Shown here: piece by piece, positions 1 to 6,275 of the stretch | Position numbering within the stretch: the first letter of the stretch is position 1 | Layout: each line of letters opens with the position of its first letter | NCBI GenBank assembly: GCA_021789095.1 | Contig: JAJYJX010000026.1 | Span: 1 to 13,545, forward strand | Source: a bacterium | Lineage (GTDB): Bacteria; JAMCPX01 | DNA length: 13,545 bases | Reading direction: 5' to 3' | Notes under the pieces: model-generated | The model's input: the letters and a program-made list of their open reading frames with translations, nothing else | What the model was told of the DNA's origin: nothing | Databases searched by the model: none | Made by a program: the position numbers and the translations under genes

Positions 1-42
1 AAAAAAACAACCAGTTTTGATATTTTGTCAATAATTAACAAG

Positions 43-62
43 TAAGAGTAGGTAAGAGTAGG
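43..62. repeat. Two tandem copies of TAAGAGTAGG
   Basis: Two exact, adjacent copies of the 10-mer TAAGAGTAGG (43-52 and 53-62). The second copy runs into the left inverted repeat of the transposase unit. It could be a duplication made at the edge of the element or plain local slippage; the sequence does not decide. Confidence 0.6.
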
Positions 63-85
63 GGTCAGCCCTTGACATTGGACAT
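59..85 (+). repeat. Left 27-bp inverted repeat of the transposase unit
   Basis: Positions 59-85 are the exact reverse complement of 1081-1107 (27 of 27 bases). Inside is a small dyad, GTCA-N5-TGAC. The tetranucleotide GTAG sits at 58-61, directly before it; REP sequences handled by REP-associated tyrosine transposases usually have GTAG or GGAG next to a small hairpin. The right copy reads ATAG at that place, so the GTAG match is only half supported. Confidence 0.85.
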
Positions 86-129
86 TTGGTGTTGTAGGCT
101 GAGAGAAACGTTTGATAAGGAGCTGACCA

Positions 130-1101
130 ATGGCGAGACCGCTGAGGTTTGCATATAAAGGCGCCCTCTATCATGTCCATGCACGGGGTAATGAGCGCAG
201 GAAGATATTCTTTACAGATACGGATTATCAGAAATTCAAAGACTACATAGCCGGAGCAATAGAGAAATACCACTGTCTTGTCCACTGTTATGTGTTGATG
301 GGCAACCATTATCACCTGATCATAGAGACACCGGAAGCAAATATCAGTAAGGTAATGCATTATATCAGCGGCTCTTATACCACGTATATCAATATCAAAC
401 GGGGAAGAAACGGTCATTTATTCCAGGGACGATACAAATCAATCCTTGTGGATAAAGACCCTTATCTGATGGAGTTGAGCCGGTACATACATTTGAATCC
501 GGTCCGTGCCAAGATGGTCGAAAAGCCAGAGGAGTATGCATACAGCAGTTACAATTCCTATATAACCGGGAAACCGGAAAAGATAGTAACAACAGATTTG
601 ATATTGGAGATGCTGTCCAGACAGAGAAAAGAGGCGCAGAATGAGTACCGGGGTTATGTAGAGAATGGGATAGGGGAAGCGCTGAAAAATCCTCTGGATA
701 ATGCTTATGGAGGGATCATACTCGGCGGTGAGCGGTTTATCAAAAGTGTACTCAGGACGATAAAGGAAGGTTATACCGTAAGGGCAGAAGTATCGCACCG
801 AAAGGCATTGAGAAACGAGATAGTGATGGAAGAAATTATCGAAGGAGTATGCCGGTATTTCAAGGTAACAAGGGAAGCAGTTGTCAAGCGGCAGAGAGGG
901 GACATCAAGAATATAGCGATATACCTGATCAAGCGGCACACCGGCGCTACGAACAACGAGATCGGGGAGCTGTTCGAAGGCGTGAGCTACTCTGCAGTAT
1001 CGAAGACCTATCAGAGAATGCTCGAGAGACTGCAAGCTGACCGGGAGCTGAGAAAAAAAGTGGAAAAGGCAGATGCCTCAATGTCCAATGTCAAGGGCTG
1101 A
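130..1101 (+). CDS. REP-associated tyrosine transposase (Y1/HUH) with DnaA-like C-terminal domain
   Basis: The 323-residue protein is an IS200-like HUH single-strand transposase of the REP-associated (RAYT) type. The N-terminal Y1 domain (about residues 1-145) begins MARPLRF.YKGALYHV and contains the metal-binding HUH motif H60-Y-H62 in MGNHYHLIIE, the GHLFQGRY block near 95-102 and RYIHLNPVRA near 118-127, where Y119 is the likely nucleophile. The C-terminal part (about 225-310) resembles the DnaA DNA-binding domain: a helical stretch followed by NIAIYLIKRHTG..NNEIGELF and a helix around S288-R296. Such C-terminal helix-turn-helix domains occur in long RAYTs. The ATG at 130 follows AAGGAG (117-122) at 7 bases. 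The last five codons and the TGA lie inside the right inverted repeat. No frameshift or missing catalytic residue is visible, so it is probably active. Confidence 0.93.
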   Translation: MARPLRFAYKGALYHVHARGNERRKIFFTDTDYQKFKDYIAGAIEKYHCLVHCYVLMGNHYHLIIETPEANISKVMHYISGSYTTYINIKRGRNGHLFQGRYKSILVDKDPYLMELSRYIHLNPVRAKMVEKPEEYAYSSYNSYITGKPEKIVTTDLILEMLSRQRKEAQNEYRGYVENGIGEALKNPLDNAYGGIILGGERFIKSVLRTIKEGYTVRAEVSHRKALRNEIVMEEIIEGVCRYFKVTREAVVKRQRGDIKNIAIYLIKRHTGATNNEIGELFEGVSYSAVSKTYQRMLERLQADRELRKKVEKADASMSNVKG

Positions 1102-1107
1102 CCCCTA
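1081..1107 (-). repeat. Right 27-bp inverted repeat, containing the transposase stop codon
   Basis: Exact reverse complement of 59-85. It encodes the last residues of the transposase (M-S-N-V-K-G) and its TGA stop at 1099-1101. The gene end is therefore built into the recognition repeat. Confidence 0.85.
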
Positions 1108-1115
1108 TACTCGCC

Positions 1116-1502
1116 GTGTATGACACGGAATCCAGAGCAGATAATCAAAGAGAACTGGATTCCCGCTTTCGCGGGAATGACGGAACCCGGGATAACGGCA
1201 ACAATACTGTGACCATAGAGCCCAAGGCATTGTTAAAAGAGATCATATCAGATGTTGAGGGGCTTAAGGTCAAACTCGATAACAAAGAGGATAAAGAAAA
1301 GGTCTTAACCCTATTAAATAAGCTGCAATCAGAGCAGGATACTCTCAAACCACAAGCGGTTGCAGAAGCAATCCTTAAAGCTATAGATGAGCTGATGGAA
1401 ATCAAATCAGCAGATATAACCCAACAAATAATACAGATAAGGCTTAACCTGGATGTGGAACTGAAAATATTGGCTATGGGCGTTACTACAGATAAAAAAT
1501 AG
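1116..1502 (+). CDS. Hypothetical 128-residue protein; N-terminus runs through a palindromic repeat
   Basis: I do not recognise this protein. The open frame from ATG 1116 encodes 128 residues, but the first ~25 translate a dRS3-like palindrome (the run LDSRFRGNDG is what such repeats encode in this frame) and are unlikely to be native. No good ribosome binding site precedes 1116. The GTG at 1209, just after the repeat, would give about 98 residues (starting near VTIEPKALLKEI), also with a weak binding site. The remainder is charged and helical, rich in K, E, L and I, with no signal peptide or membrane segment. It starts 14 bp after the transposase stop and converges on the cyclase gene. It may be a small cytoplasmic helical protein or the 3' remnant of a gene cut by repeat insertion. 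Confidence 0.45.
   Translation: MYDTESRADNQRELDSRFRGNDGTRDNGNNTVTIEPKALLKEIISDVEGLKVKLDNKEDKEKVLTLLNKLQSEQDTLKPQAVAEAILKAIDELMEIKSADITQQIIQIRLNLDVELKILAMGVTTDKK
1156..1183. repeat. dRS3-like palindromic repeat (ATTCCC-N8-GGGAAT)
   Basis: The core ATTCCCGC-TTTC-GCGGGAAT (1159-1178) is a perfect 8-bp hairpin with a 4-base loop and fits the ATTCCC-N8-GGGAAT form of the Neisseria dRS3 repeat. Similar TGGATTCCCGCTTTCGCGGG repeats are scattered through many proteobacterial and environmental genomes. Here it lies directly after the transposase unit. Confidence 0.75.
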
Positions 1503-1507
1503 CTTAG

Positions 1508-1541
1508 CTGCTAAAATATCCTATTTTAATATTTTCAGCAG
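1508..1541 (-). terminator. Hairpin terminator at the end of the cyclase operon
   Basis: CTGCT-AAAATAT (1508-1519) pairs with ATATTTT-C-AGCAG (1529-1541), with one bulged C. It overlaps the stop codon of the minus-strand cyclase gene. Read on the minus strand, a run of six T follows about 8 bases after the stem (complement of 1495-1500). This suits termination of the minus-strand unit and may also block the convergent gene. Confidence 0.5.
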
Positions 1542-3031
1542 ATCACCAGATACACGGTTACCGGGTTTTGTTTTCCTTTCACTTCTGTTGTTCCGATCAA
1601 TTTCGTATTGACCGGTGTTTTTATAAAGCTGTTTGTATCGCTCGAGATCAGTATCTGGTTGATATCTGCCATGGACTGCAGCCGTGACGCCACGTTGACC
1701 GTGTTGCCGATGACCGTGTATTCAAGTCGCTGCGCAGAGCCTACCATGATACCCACGACAGGTCCTGTATCCATTCCTATCCTCAATGTTATCCTGATCC
1801 CGTTCTCTTCTTTCTTCACCCATTCGATCAGCGAGACCGAGGACTTTATGGCCCTGTCGGCATCATCGGCATGAGAAACGGGCGTGCCGAATACTGCCAT
1901 AAACCCGTCGCCCAGGAACTTGTTTATCGATCCTCCGTTTGAGAGTACAACGGTTGTTGCCTTTTCAAAGAAGGCTCGCAGTATCCTTGCAATCTCTGCA
2001 GGGCTGCTTTTTTCCGCCATAGTCGTGAAGCCTACTATGTCGGCGAACATTACGGTGGTCCTGTTTACTTCCTGTACGTTCCACATGGATGACGGGTTGT
2101 TTTTGATCATGTCGAGCAGGCCTGCAACAGCCTCCATAGGTACAAACCTTTTAATCTGTTCCGCGATATTCCTTTCGTCCGCTATCTTGTGGCTCAATCT
2201 TTCATGGGCAATATTGAGCGCAAGCAGGTTTGCTATAATTGTAACGAAGTTCAGATTTTCTTCGCTGAACTGCACCCGGCTTATTCTGCGGTCGGCATAG
2301 ATTGCGCCGTAGACATGTTCCTTTTCCCATATGGGTGCGCAGAGGGCTGAATATATGCCCATATTCTGTATGGTGCTGTCATTTAAGAACCTGTTGTCTG
2401 CAGATGCATTCCTGACAAGCAAGCCCGCCCTGTTTTTTACGGATTGATTGAGTATGGATGAACTGATGCCGCGTATACCCTGCCCGTAGTCATGATTTGC
2501 AGCGGTCAGAGCCAATTCCCCTGTTTCCCCGCTGATCAACAATATTGCTCCGTATTCGGCCTTTACGGCGTCGCATACCAGCCTTATTGTATCAGCGTAA
2601 AACTGTGCCTGATCGTGCAGGTATAAGGCATTTCTTGCAACCGAGAATATAATGTCGAGGTAAACATTGTTCAGCAGCGACGGCGAAGATGCAATGGTGT
2701 TTAGTTCTGAGGAAGGGATTTCCTTGATTGTTGTAAGCTCTTCTTCCCTGAAGACGAAGGTAACACTGCCGGCCGATATCTGATCCAGATCATTCAGCCT
2801 TGCCCTGCTGTCTATCTTTTTGTTGTTCAGGAATGTTCCGTTTGAACTGCCGTTATCATAAATATAATATCCGCCGGATTCCCTTTTTATTATGAAATGG
2901 TTTCTTGAGACGCTTGAATCAAGAAGGGCAATATCGTTTGACGGGAGCCTTCCTGCACTGACGGTATCTTTCTCGATCTTATAAACCTCTTCGTGCGGGC
3001 TATCTTTGTATTTATAATACAACGAAGGCAT
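1535..3031 (-). CDS. FHA-GAF-class III adenylate/guanylate cyclase
   Basis: The 498-residue protein makes a cyclic nucleotide (probably cAMP) from a nucleoside triphosphate and has no signal peptide or membrane segment. An FHA domain at about 5-96 binds phosphothreonine: G27-R28, S42-R-N-H45 and N60-GSSNGT66 are the conserved loops. A GAF domain follows (about 125-280). The class III cyclase domain (about 322-498) keeps both metal aspartates, D331 in MFADIVGF and D375 in FLGDGFMAVFG. It also keeps the adenine-selecting pair K371 and T439 (EYTVIG), and the transition-state residues N446 and R450 (NVASR). The K/T pair favours ATP over GTP. It lies 10 bp after the pentapeptide-repeat gene and is probably co-transcribed with it. 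The ATG at 3031 has only a weak purine-rich site upstream, so translational coupling is likely. FHA and GAF inputs suggest control by a Ser/Thr kinase and a small ligand, neither visible here. Confidence 0.92.
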   Translation of the reverse strand: MPSLYYKYKDSPHEEVYKIEKDTVSAGRLPSNDIALLDSSVSRNHFIIKRESGGYYIYDNGSSNGTFLNNKKIDSRARLNDLDQISAGSVTFVFREEELTTIKEIPSSELNTIASSPSLLNNVYLDIIFSVARNALYLHDQAQFYADTIRLVCDAVKAEYGAILLISGETGELALTAANHDYGQGIRGISSSILNQSVKNRAGLLVRNASADNRFLNDSTIQNMGIYSALCAPIWEKEHVYGAIYADRRISRVQFSEENLNFVTIIANLLALNIAHERLSHKIADERNIAEQIKRFVPMEAVAGLLDMIKNNPSSMWNVQEVNRTTVMFADIVGFTTMAEKSSPAEIARILRAFFEKATTVVLSNGGSINKFLGDGFMAVFGTPVSHADDADRAIKSSVSLIEWVKKEENGIRITLRIGMDTGPVVGIMVGSAQRLEYTVIGNTVNVASRLQSMADINQILISSDTNSFIKTPVNTKLIGTTEVKGKQNPVTVYLVIC

Positions 3032-3041
3032 CGGCCCCGGT

Positions 3042-4502
3042 TCATAAAAGAATTATTACATACGCAATAAAGTTTACCGCTGAAACGGCAATTGCCCCTT
3101 TCAGGTATCCTGCACCTTCGAGAAGCGGTCTGCGTCTCAAAAACAAAAGTATCAATAATGACATGAGGAAGCTCAATACGTTCAGCAGTATGCCCGCCTG
3201 GAATACAGGGGAAAGCAGCCACACCGGCAAAAACTTTATTTTAAGCAAATAGAGACTTCCGAGTATAAACACGGCCGGCCCCCCTATGAGGCTTAGTATG
3301 GGCAATAAGACAAATGAGGGCATGTTTTTAATAACAGGCTCTGCAATATCAAGCGGTTTTCCGCATTTTTCACATTTCTCTTTTGTATCCTGTTGATGTC
3401 CGCACCACGGGCACACCGATGTCACGGTTTTCTTCGTGATCTGTGCCTGTGTCAATATTGTATTGTGCAGTATCACGCCTTCCATCTCTGCTTCCCTCAG
3501 ATCTGCATTGCTCAGGTTTGCGCTGCTCAGATCGCTGTGGGAAAGCGCGGCATTGTTCATGATAGCACCCGACAGGTTTGCTTCTTTGAAAGTAGATTTC
3601 GTCGTTATGGCGTGACTGAGTATTACGCCCTTCATATTGGTCATTGAAAAATTCGTATTCATGCAGGATGCATGGGACATGCTTGAGCGCTCAAGAATGG
3701 CGCCGGTCAGCACGGCATTGTCAAGCTTTGCATAGTCCAGTACAGCGCCTGACAACTGTGCATAATCGATCTGGGATCCCTCGAGATTGGCTCCCCGCAG
3801 GTTTGTATCAGTCAGGTTTATGTTCCCCATCTGTGCCGAGGTAATAACAGCTTCCGACATATCCAGCCCGGAAAGATTAAGCCCGCGCAGGTCGCTCGAC
3901 GGCATAAACACCTTTCTCAGGGATACCCCTGATAAGAGCGCTTTATTCAAGTTTGAGCCTTTCAATGTTGAACCGGAGAAGTCAGCACCGCGCACGTCGG
4001 CCTCGGACAGATCAGAGGATTCAAGGTTTGCATTGACAAAGCTTGCCCTGTAAAGCAGTGCTCCTTTTAACTTAAGGCCCTGTGCCCTTATTGAATCAAA
4101 TGTAGCTTCTTTGCCGTTAACACCTGTTAATATCGCTCCTGCCATCTGGCATGCGGTAAAATTGGCGTGTTCAAGCGTTGATGACGACATATTGGCCTCC
4201 TGAAGCGTTGAACCGGAAAAATTGGCGTTCCTTGCATCTGTTTTCGTAAGGTTTACACCCTGCAGGTTGGAGTGTTTGATCGATGTTCCCGCAAGCTTCG
4301 CTTCTTTTATCAGGCAGAAAGACAGGTCCGCATTATCAAGCACAGCCTCGGAAAGATCAACGCCTGTGAGATCCGAATTTCTCATTTTTACCCCTGTGAG
4401 GTTAAGCCCCTTGAGATTTTCTCCGGATAGCTTCACGTTCGAAAGTTCCAGAGCTTTGTCCTTATGGTCGGATAGGTACTTTATCAATTCATCCCTTGTC
4501 AT
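3042..4502 (-). CDS. Pentapeptide-repeat protein with zinc ribbon and C-terminal membrane domain
   Basis: From ATG 4502 this is 486 residues in three parts. Residues 1-20 (MTRDELIKYLSDHK) are the short helix that often precedes pentapeptide repeats, which is why I prefer this start; the frame extends 28 codons further up to 4586, but neither start has a good ribosome binding site. About residues 20-355 are A(D/N)LXX-type pentapeptides (more than 60), expected to form a long right-handed quadrilateral beta-helix. A zinc ribbon follows (C364-P-W-C367 and C377-E-K-C380). The last ~90 residues are hydrophobic and form three or four membrane helices ending at the C-terminus. The protein should be an inner-membrane protein carrying a cytosolic beta-helix rod. 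Pairing with the FHA-GAF-cyclase 10 bp downstream suggests a scaffold or sensor for it; this is inference. It is divergent from the export operon. Confidence 0.88.
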   Translation of the reverse strand: MTRDELIKYLSDHKDKALELSNVKLSGENLKGLNLTGVKMRNSDLTGVDLSEAVLDNADLSFCLIKEAKLAGTSIKHSNLQGVNLTKTDARNANFSGSTLQEANMSSSTLEHANFTACQMAGAILTGVNGKEATFDSIRAQGLKLKGALLYRASFVNANLESSDLSEADVRGADFSGSTLKGSNLNKALLSGVSLRKVFMPSSDLRGLNLSGLDMSEAVITSAQMGNINLTDTNLRGANLEGSQIDYAQLSGAVLDYAKLDNAVLTGAILERSSMSHASCMNTNFSMTNMKGVILSHAITTKSTFKEANLSGAIMNNAALSHSDLSSANLSNADLREAEMEGVILHNTILTQAQITKKTVTSVCPWCGHQQDTKEKCEKCGKPLDIAEPVIKNMPSFVLLPILSLIGGPAVFILGSLYLLKIKFLPVWLLSPVFQAGILLNVLSFLMSLLILLFLRRRPLLEGAGYLKGAIAVSAVNFIAYVIILL

Positions 4503-4592
4503 CAGATAAATTACTATAACAATTGCTTTTAACATGCAAGACAAACATAGCTGCTGTGACAGCTGTTCGGGTACTTTAAAACACAATCATCG

Positions 4593-4678
4593 TAAACCCC
4601 GTTAGGAGTTCCTTAATCAGAGGCGGATCTTTCATAAAAGTGAAGAGTTACAAACATTCAAACTTCTAACGGGGTAAA
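4593..4678. repeat. Short inverted-repeat element, copy 1 (TAAA-CCCCGTTAG...GGGG-TAAA)
   Basis: 15-base arms, ACCCCGTTAGGAGTT (4596-4610) and AACTTCTAACGGGGT (4661-4675), are complementary except for one G-T pair. The CCCC...GGGG core is flanked on both sides by TAAA in direct orientation (4593-4596 and 4675-4678). Copy 2 at 12573-12676 has the same ends but a different interior. It is too short to code. It looks like a MITE or REP-like non-autonomous element. Confidence 0.75.
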
Positions 4679-4806
4679 AATTCGTTACAATAGTAAACAA
4701 TATTTGGCCAATTTTAAACATTTATTGGCTTCAGCTATAATTTGCCGTTTAATTGCAATATATTAACCCGAAAAATGCAATAAGGAAGTCTGCTTACTCA
4801 CTCGGG

Positions 4807-4832
4807 GCACCCATCCGGGGGATGGGTTGTGC
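4807..4832. other. Strong hairpin upstream of the export operon
   Basis: ACCCATCC-GGG-GGATGGGT (4809-4827) is a perfect 8-bp stem with a 3-base loop. Alternatively GCAC (4807-4810) can pair with GTGC (4829-4832) around a CCATCC/GGATGG stem with a GTT bulge. It stands out as GC-rich in AT-rich surroundings. A run of six T lies about 20 bases downstream, too far for a standard intrinsic terminator. It could be a protein-binding dyad, a small-RNA structure or another dispersed repeat. Confidence 0.5.
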
Positions 4833-4923
4833 GATCCACCTAAGATATATACGTTTTTTGTTATAAAGGATGTTAAAGTCCTCTGTAAGTTTATATGCAG
4901 TCGCCTTTCATATTGTTTTTGCT

Positions 4924-4940
4924 GATATTCGAAGAATATC
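4924..4940. promoter_or_regulatory. Perfect dyad, candidate enhancer site for a sigma-54 activator
   Basis: GATATTC-GAA-GAATATC is a perfect 7-bp inverted repeat with a 3-base spacer. Its centre (4932) is about 116 bp upstream of the transcription start predicted from the sigma-54 promoter, within the usual -80 to -150 range of bacterial enhancer-binding protein sites. The activator gene is not in this window. Confidence 0.5.
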
Positions 4941-5021
4941 TTTGTTTGACGCAGGCTTATCGCTCATTACTCAAACTTCCTTATTTTTGAAACGCATTTT
5001 TCAGGTTAAGCAAATTTGTTT

Positions 5022-5037
5022 TGGCATAAATATTGCC
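5022..5037 (+). promoter_or_regulatory. Sigma-54 (RpoN) promoter of the export operon
   Basis: TGGCATAAATATTGCC fits the -24/-12 consensus TGGCAC-R-N4-TTGCW with the exact GG-to-GC spacing; the differences are T for C at the sixth base and C for W at the last. The expected start of transcription is near 5048, giving an 88-base leader to the ATG at 5137. It is the only such match I found in an intergenic region of the window. Confidence 0.72.
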
Positions 5038-5107
5038 TCATATATATTTATGGCAGATATTTTTGCTGTTCCGTTTTATGATATAAAATACAGGCGGAGG
5101 TGTTTTA

Positions 5108-5152
5108 TTGATTGACAGTGTAAGTTCTGGTGATATATGGTTAACTGTATGA
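5108..5152 (+). CDS. Possible 14-codon leader peptide coupled to the export operon
   Basis: The best Shine-Dalgarno sequence in the leader, GGAGGTG (5096-5102), is 5 bases upstream of a TTG codon opening a 14-codon frame. Its TGA (5150-5152) overlaps the ATG at 5149 as ATGA, the usual layout for translational coupling. ATG 5149 begins the compact signal peptide MKIANKLFLF. TTG is a rare start and the frame is very short, so this is a candidate only. Confidence 0.3.
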   Translation: MIDSVSSGDIWLTV

Positions 5153-6267
5153 AAATAGCAAATAAATTATTTTTGTTTGTATTGTTATTTTTATCATCTG
5201 TTAGCCCGCTGCATGCGCAGCAATATGTAAGTGAAGGAGCATGGGCAGTCGGTCTGGTAAGAGGCCTTGACTGGGAGAGCAAGGGTATACCGGCACAGCC
5301 GTCTTTGATGGACTATTTTGATCTGCTGTCAGGCAGAAACTTCGTAAATGTCGATCTGAAAACATACGCAACAAGACTCGGTGTAATGCCGGAGACCCTT
5401 ACTTACAATGTAAACCTTGCACACAGCGGCAGGTACCGTCTTATAGCTTATGTTTACGGCAATCCGGTTATGTTTACGGTTGACGAAGAGCCGACTGCAT
5501 CATCTGCGATATCAAACGGATGGAACTTCGAAGATATGGGTACATTGGTCTTAAAAAGAGGTGTACACAGATTGAGTATTACCGTGCCCAGAGGCAGCTC
5601 AATAGGGGCGGTATATCTCAGTTCATTGGCTGTCGATGCAATACAGCCCAAGGATGGATGGGTTGCCAGTAAGGTCCTTGATTATGGTACCCAGGCAAGT
5701 ACAATGGCAATGGCAATGGAGGCAGCCGATAAATTGCCTCTCAAAGCCCGTATACCTACAACAATAAAAACCGGTGCAAATGTGCGTGAATTTATGTTCC
5801 AGTTACCTGCAGACCCGGTTATAAATTTCAGTATGCTGTTTGCAAGCGCATCAAAGGGTTATATGATGGTGGATAATTCCATCGTTATCACCTATGAAAC
5901 TTCAGGCGGCCGGACGCCGTTGAACCTGAAGACAATCAGCCTTGGTCCGGGACAGCATATCGCATACCTTAAGGTACTATCCGGTCAGCCGCCCTATGCG
6001 TTCGGCATATATCAGCATAACGATTCTCCGGATGCCTATGTGGCACTGATGAGATCCATGGGGTACAACGTGGGATTCGCATACCAGCCGGTACCCTATT
6101 ATGTTGCACGTTCATTGATCGGACAATTGATCGCGAGGGTGGTAAAGAAAAAGCCTTCGGAAGAAATTTATCTTACGGGAATAGAAGCGAAGGAAACTGA
6201 ATTGCCTTCGCAGATGGTTCTGAGAACGTACAAAGAACCAATCAGTCCGATGATACCTTTTGAATAA
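5137..6267 (+). CDS. Secreted protein of unknown family, first gene of the export operon
   Basis: The 376-residue product has a Sec signal peptide, with a hydrophobic core at about 11-22 and probable cleavage after L-H-A27; no lipobox is present. I do not recognise the family. The mature protein is rich in beta-strand patterns. Two stretches (about 88-165 and 225-300) have alternating hydrophobic strands and a 'G.HR/G.HIAYL' turn reminiscent of jelly-roll carbohydrate-binding modules: one around SGRYRLIAYVYG...LKRGVHRLSITV, the other around LNLKTISLGPGQHIAYLKVL. This is suggestive, not a domain assignment. ATG 5137 has GGTGA 3 bases upstream; ATG 5149 is the alternative, giving 372 residues, coupled to the leader frame. 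It begins the six-gene operon, 8 bp before the next gene. A periplasmic or surface glycan-binding role is inferred. Confidence 0.8.
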   Translation: MVNCMKIANKLFLFVLLFLSSVSPLHAQQYVSEGAWAVGLVRGLDWESKGIPAQPSLMDYFDLLSGRNFVNVDLKTYATRLGVMPETLTYNVNLAHSGRYRLIAYVYGNPVMFTVDEEPTASSAISNGWNFEDMGTLVLKRGVHRLSITVPRGSSIGAVYLSSLAVDAIQPKDGWVASKVLDYGTQASTMAMAMEAADKLPLKARIPTTIKTGANVREFMFQLPADPVINFSMLFASASKGYMMVDNSIVITYETSGGRTPLNLKTISLGPGQHIAYLKVLSGQPPYAFGIYQHNDSPDAYVALMRSMGYNVGFAYQPVPYYVARSLIGQLIARVVKKKPSEEIYLTGIEAKETELPSQMVLRTYKEPISPMIPFE

Positions 6268-6275
6268 ATATTGCT

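Larger units (their letters stand above)
59..1107 (+). mobile_element. RAYT transposase unit bounded by 27-bp perfect inverted repeats
   Basis: The unit holds one intact transposase gene with its own ribosome binding site, bounded by perfect inverted repeats. The outer ends differ in flanking sequence and I see no clear target-site duplication. REP-associated tyrosine transposases normally act on REP hairpins scattered in the genome and are often not themselves mobile; a pair of long perfect inverted repeats around the gene is more like an IS. Whether the whole unit moves or the repeats are only the protein's binding and cutting sites is open. Confidence 0.65.
4503..5136. other. Long divergent regulatory region
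   Basis: This 634-bp AT-rich gap separates the minus-strand pentapeptide/cyclase unit from the export operon. It holds a short inverted-repeat element (4593-4678), a weak GCCAAT-N11-ATTGGC dyad near 4706-4728, a strong hairpin (4807-4832), a perfect dyad (4924-4940), a sigma-54 promoter (5022-5037) and a possible leader peptide (5108-5152). I could not pick a convincing promoter for the minus-strand unit; a TATAGT box (complement of about 4513-4518) lies too close to the start to be persuasive. I recognise no riboswitch class. Confidence 0.6.

Noticed and set aside
17-31. TTGAT-N5-GTCAA as a second FNR-type box
   Set aside because: The spacer is 5 instead of 4 and one half-site deviates; no gene with a fitting promoter follows except the transposase unit.
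3042-4586. Upstream start (ATG 4586) for the pentapeptide-repeat protein
   Set aside because: It would add 28 residues containing unrelated hydrophobic sequence before the family-typical MTRDELIKYLSDHK start, and it has no ribosome binding site.
4807-4860. Cyclic-di-GMP or other riboswitch in the export operon leader region
   Set aside because: The conserved cores of the classes I know are not present, and the hairpin lies upstream of the predicted transcription start.
4870-5115. 81-codon plus-strand open frame upstream of the export operon
   Set aside because: It runs straight through the dyad and the sigma-54 promoter, its composition follows the AT-rich surroundings, its upstream AAAGG is too close to the ATG, and the product resembles no family I know.
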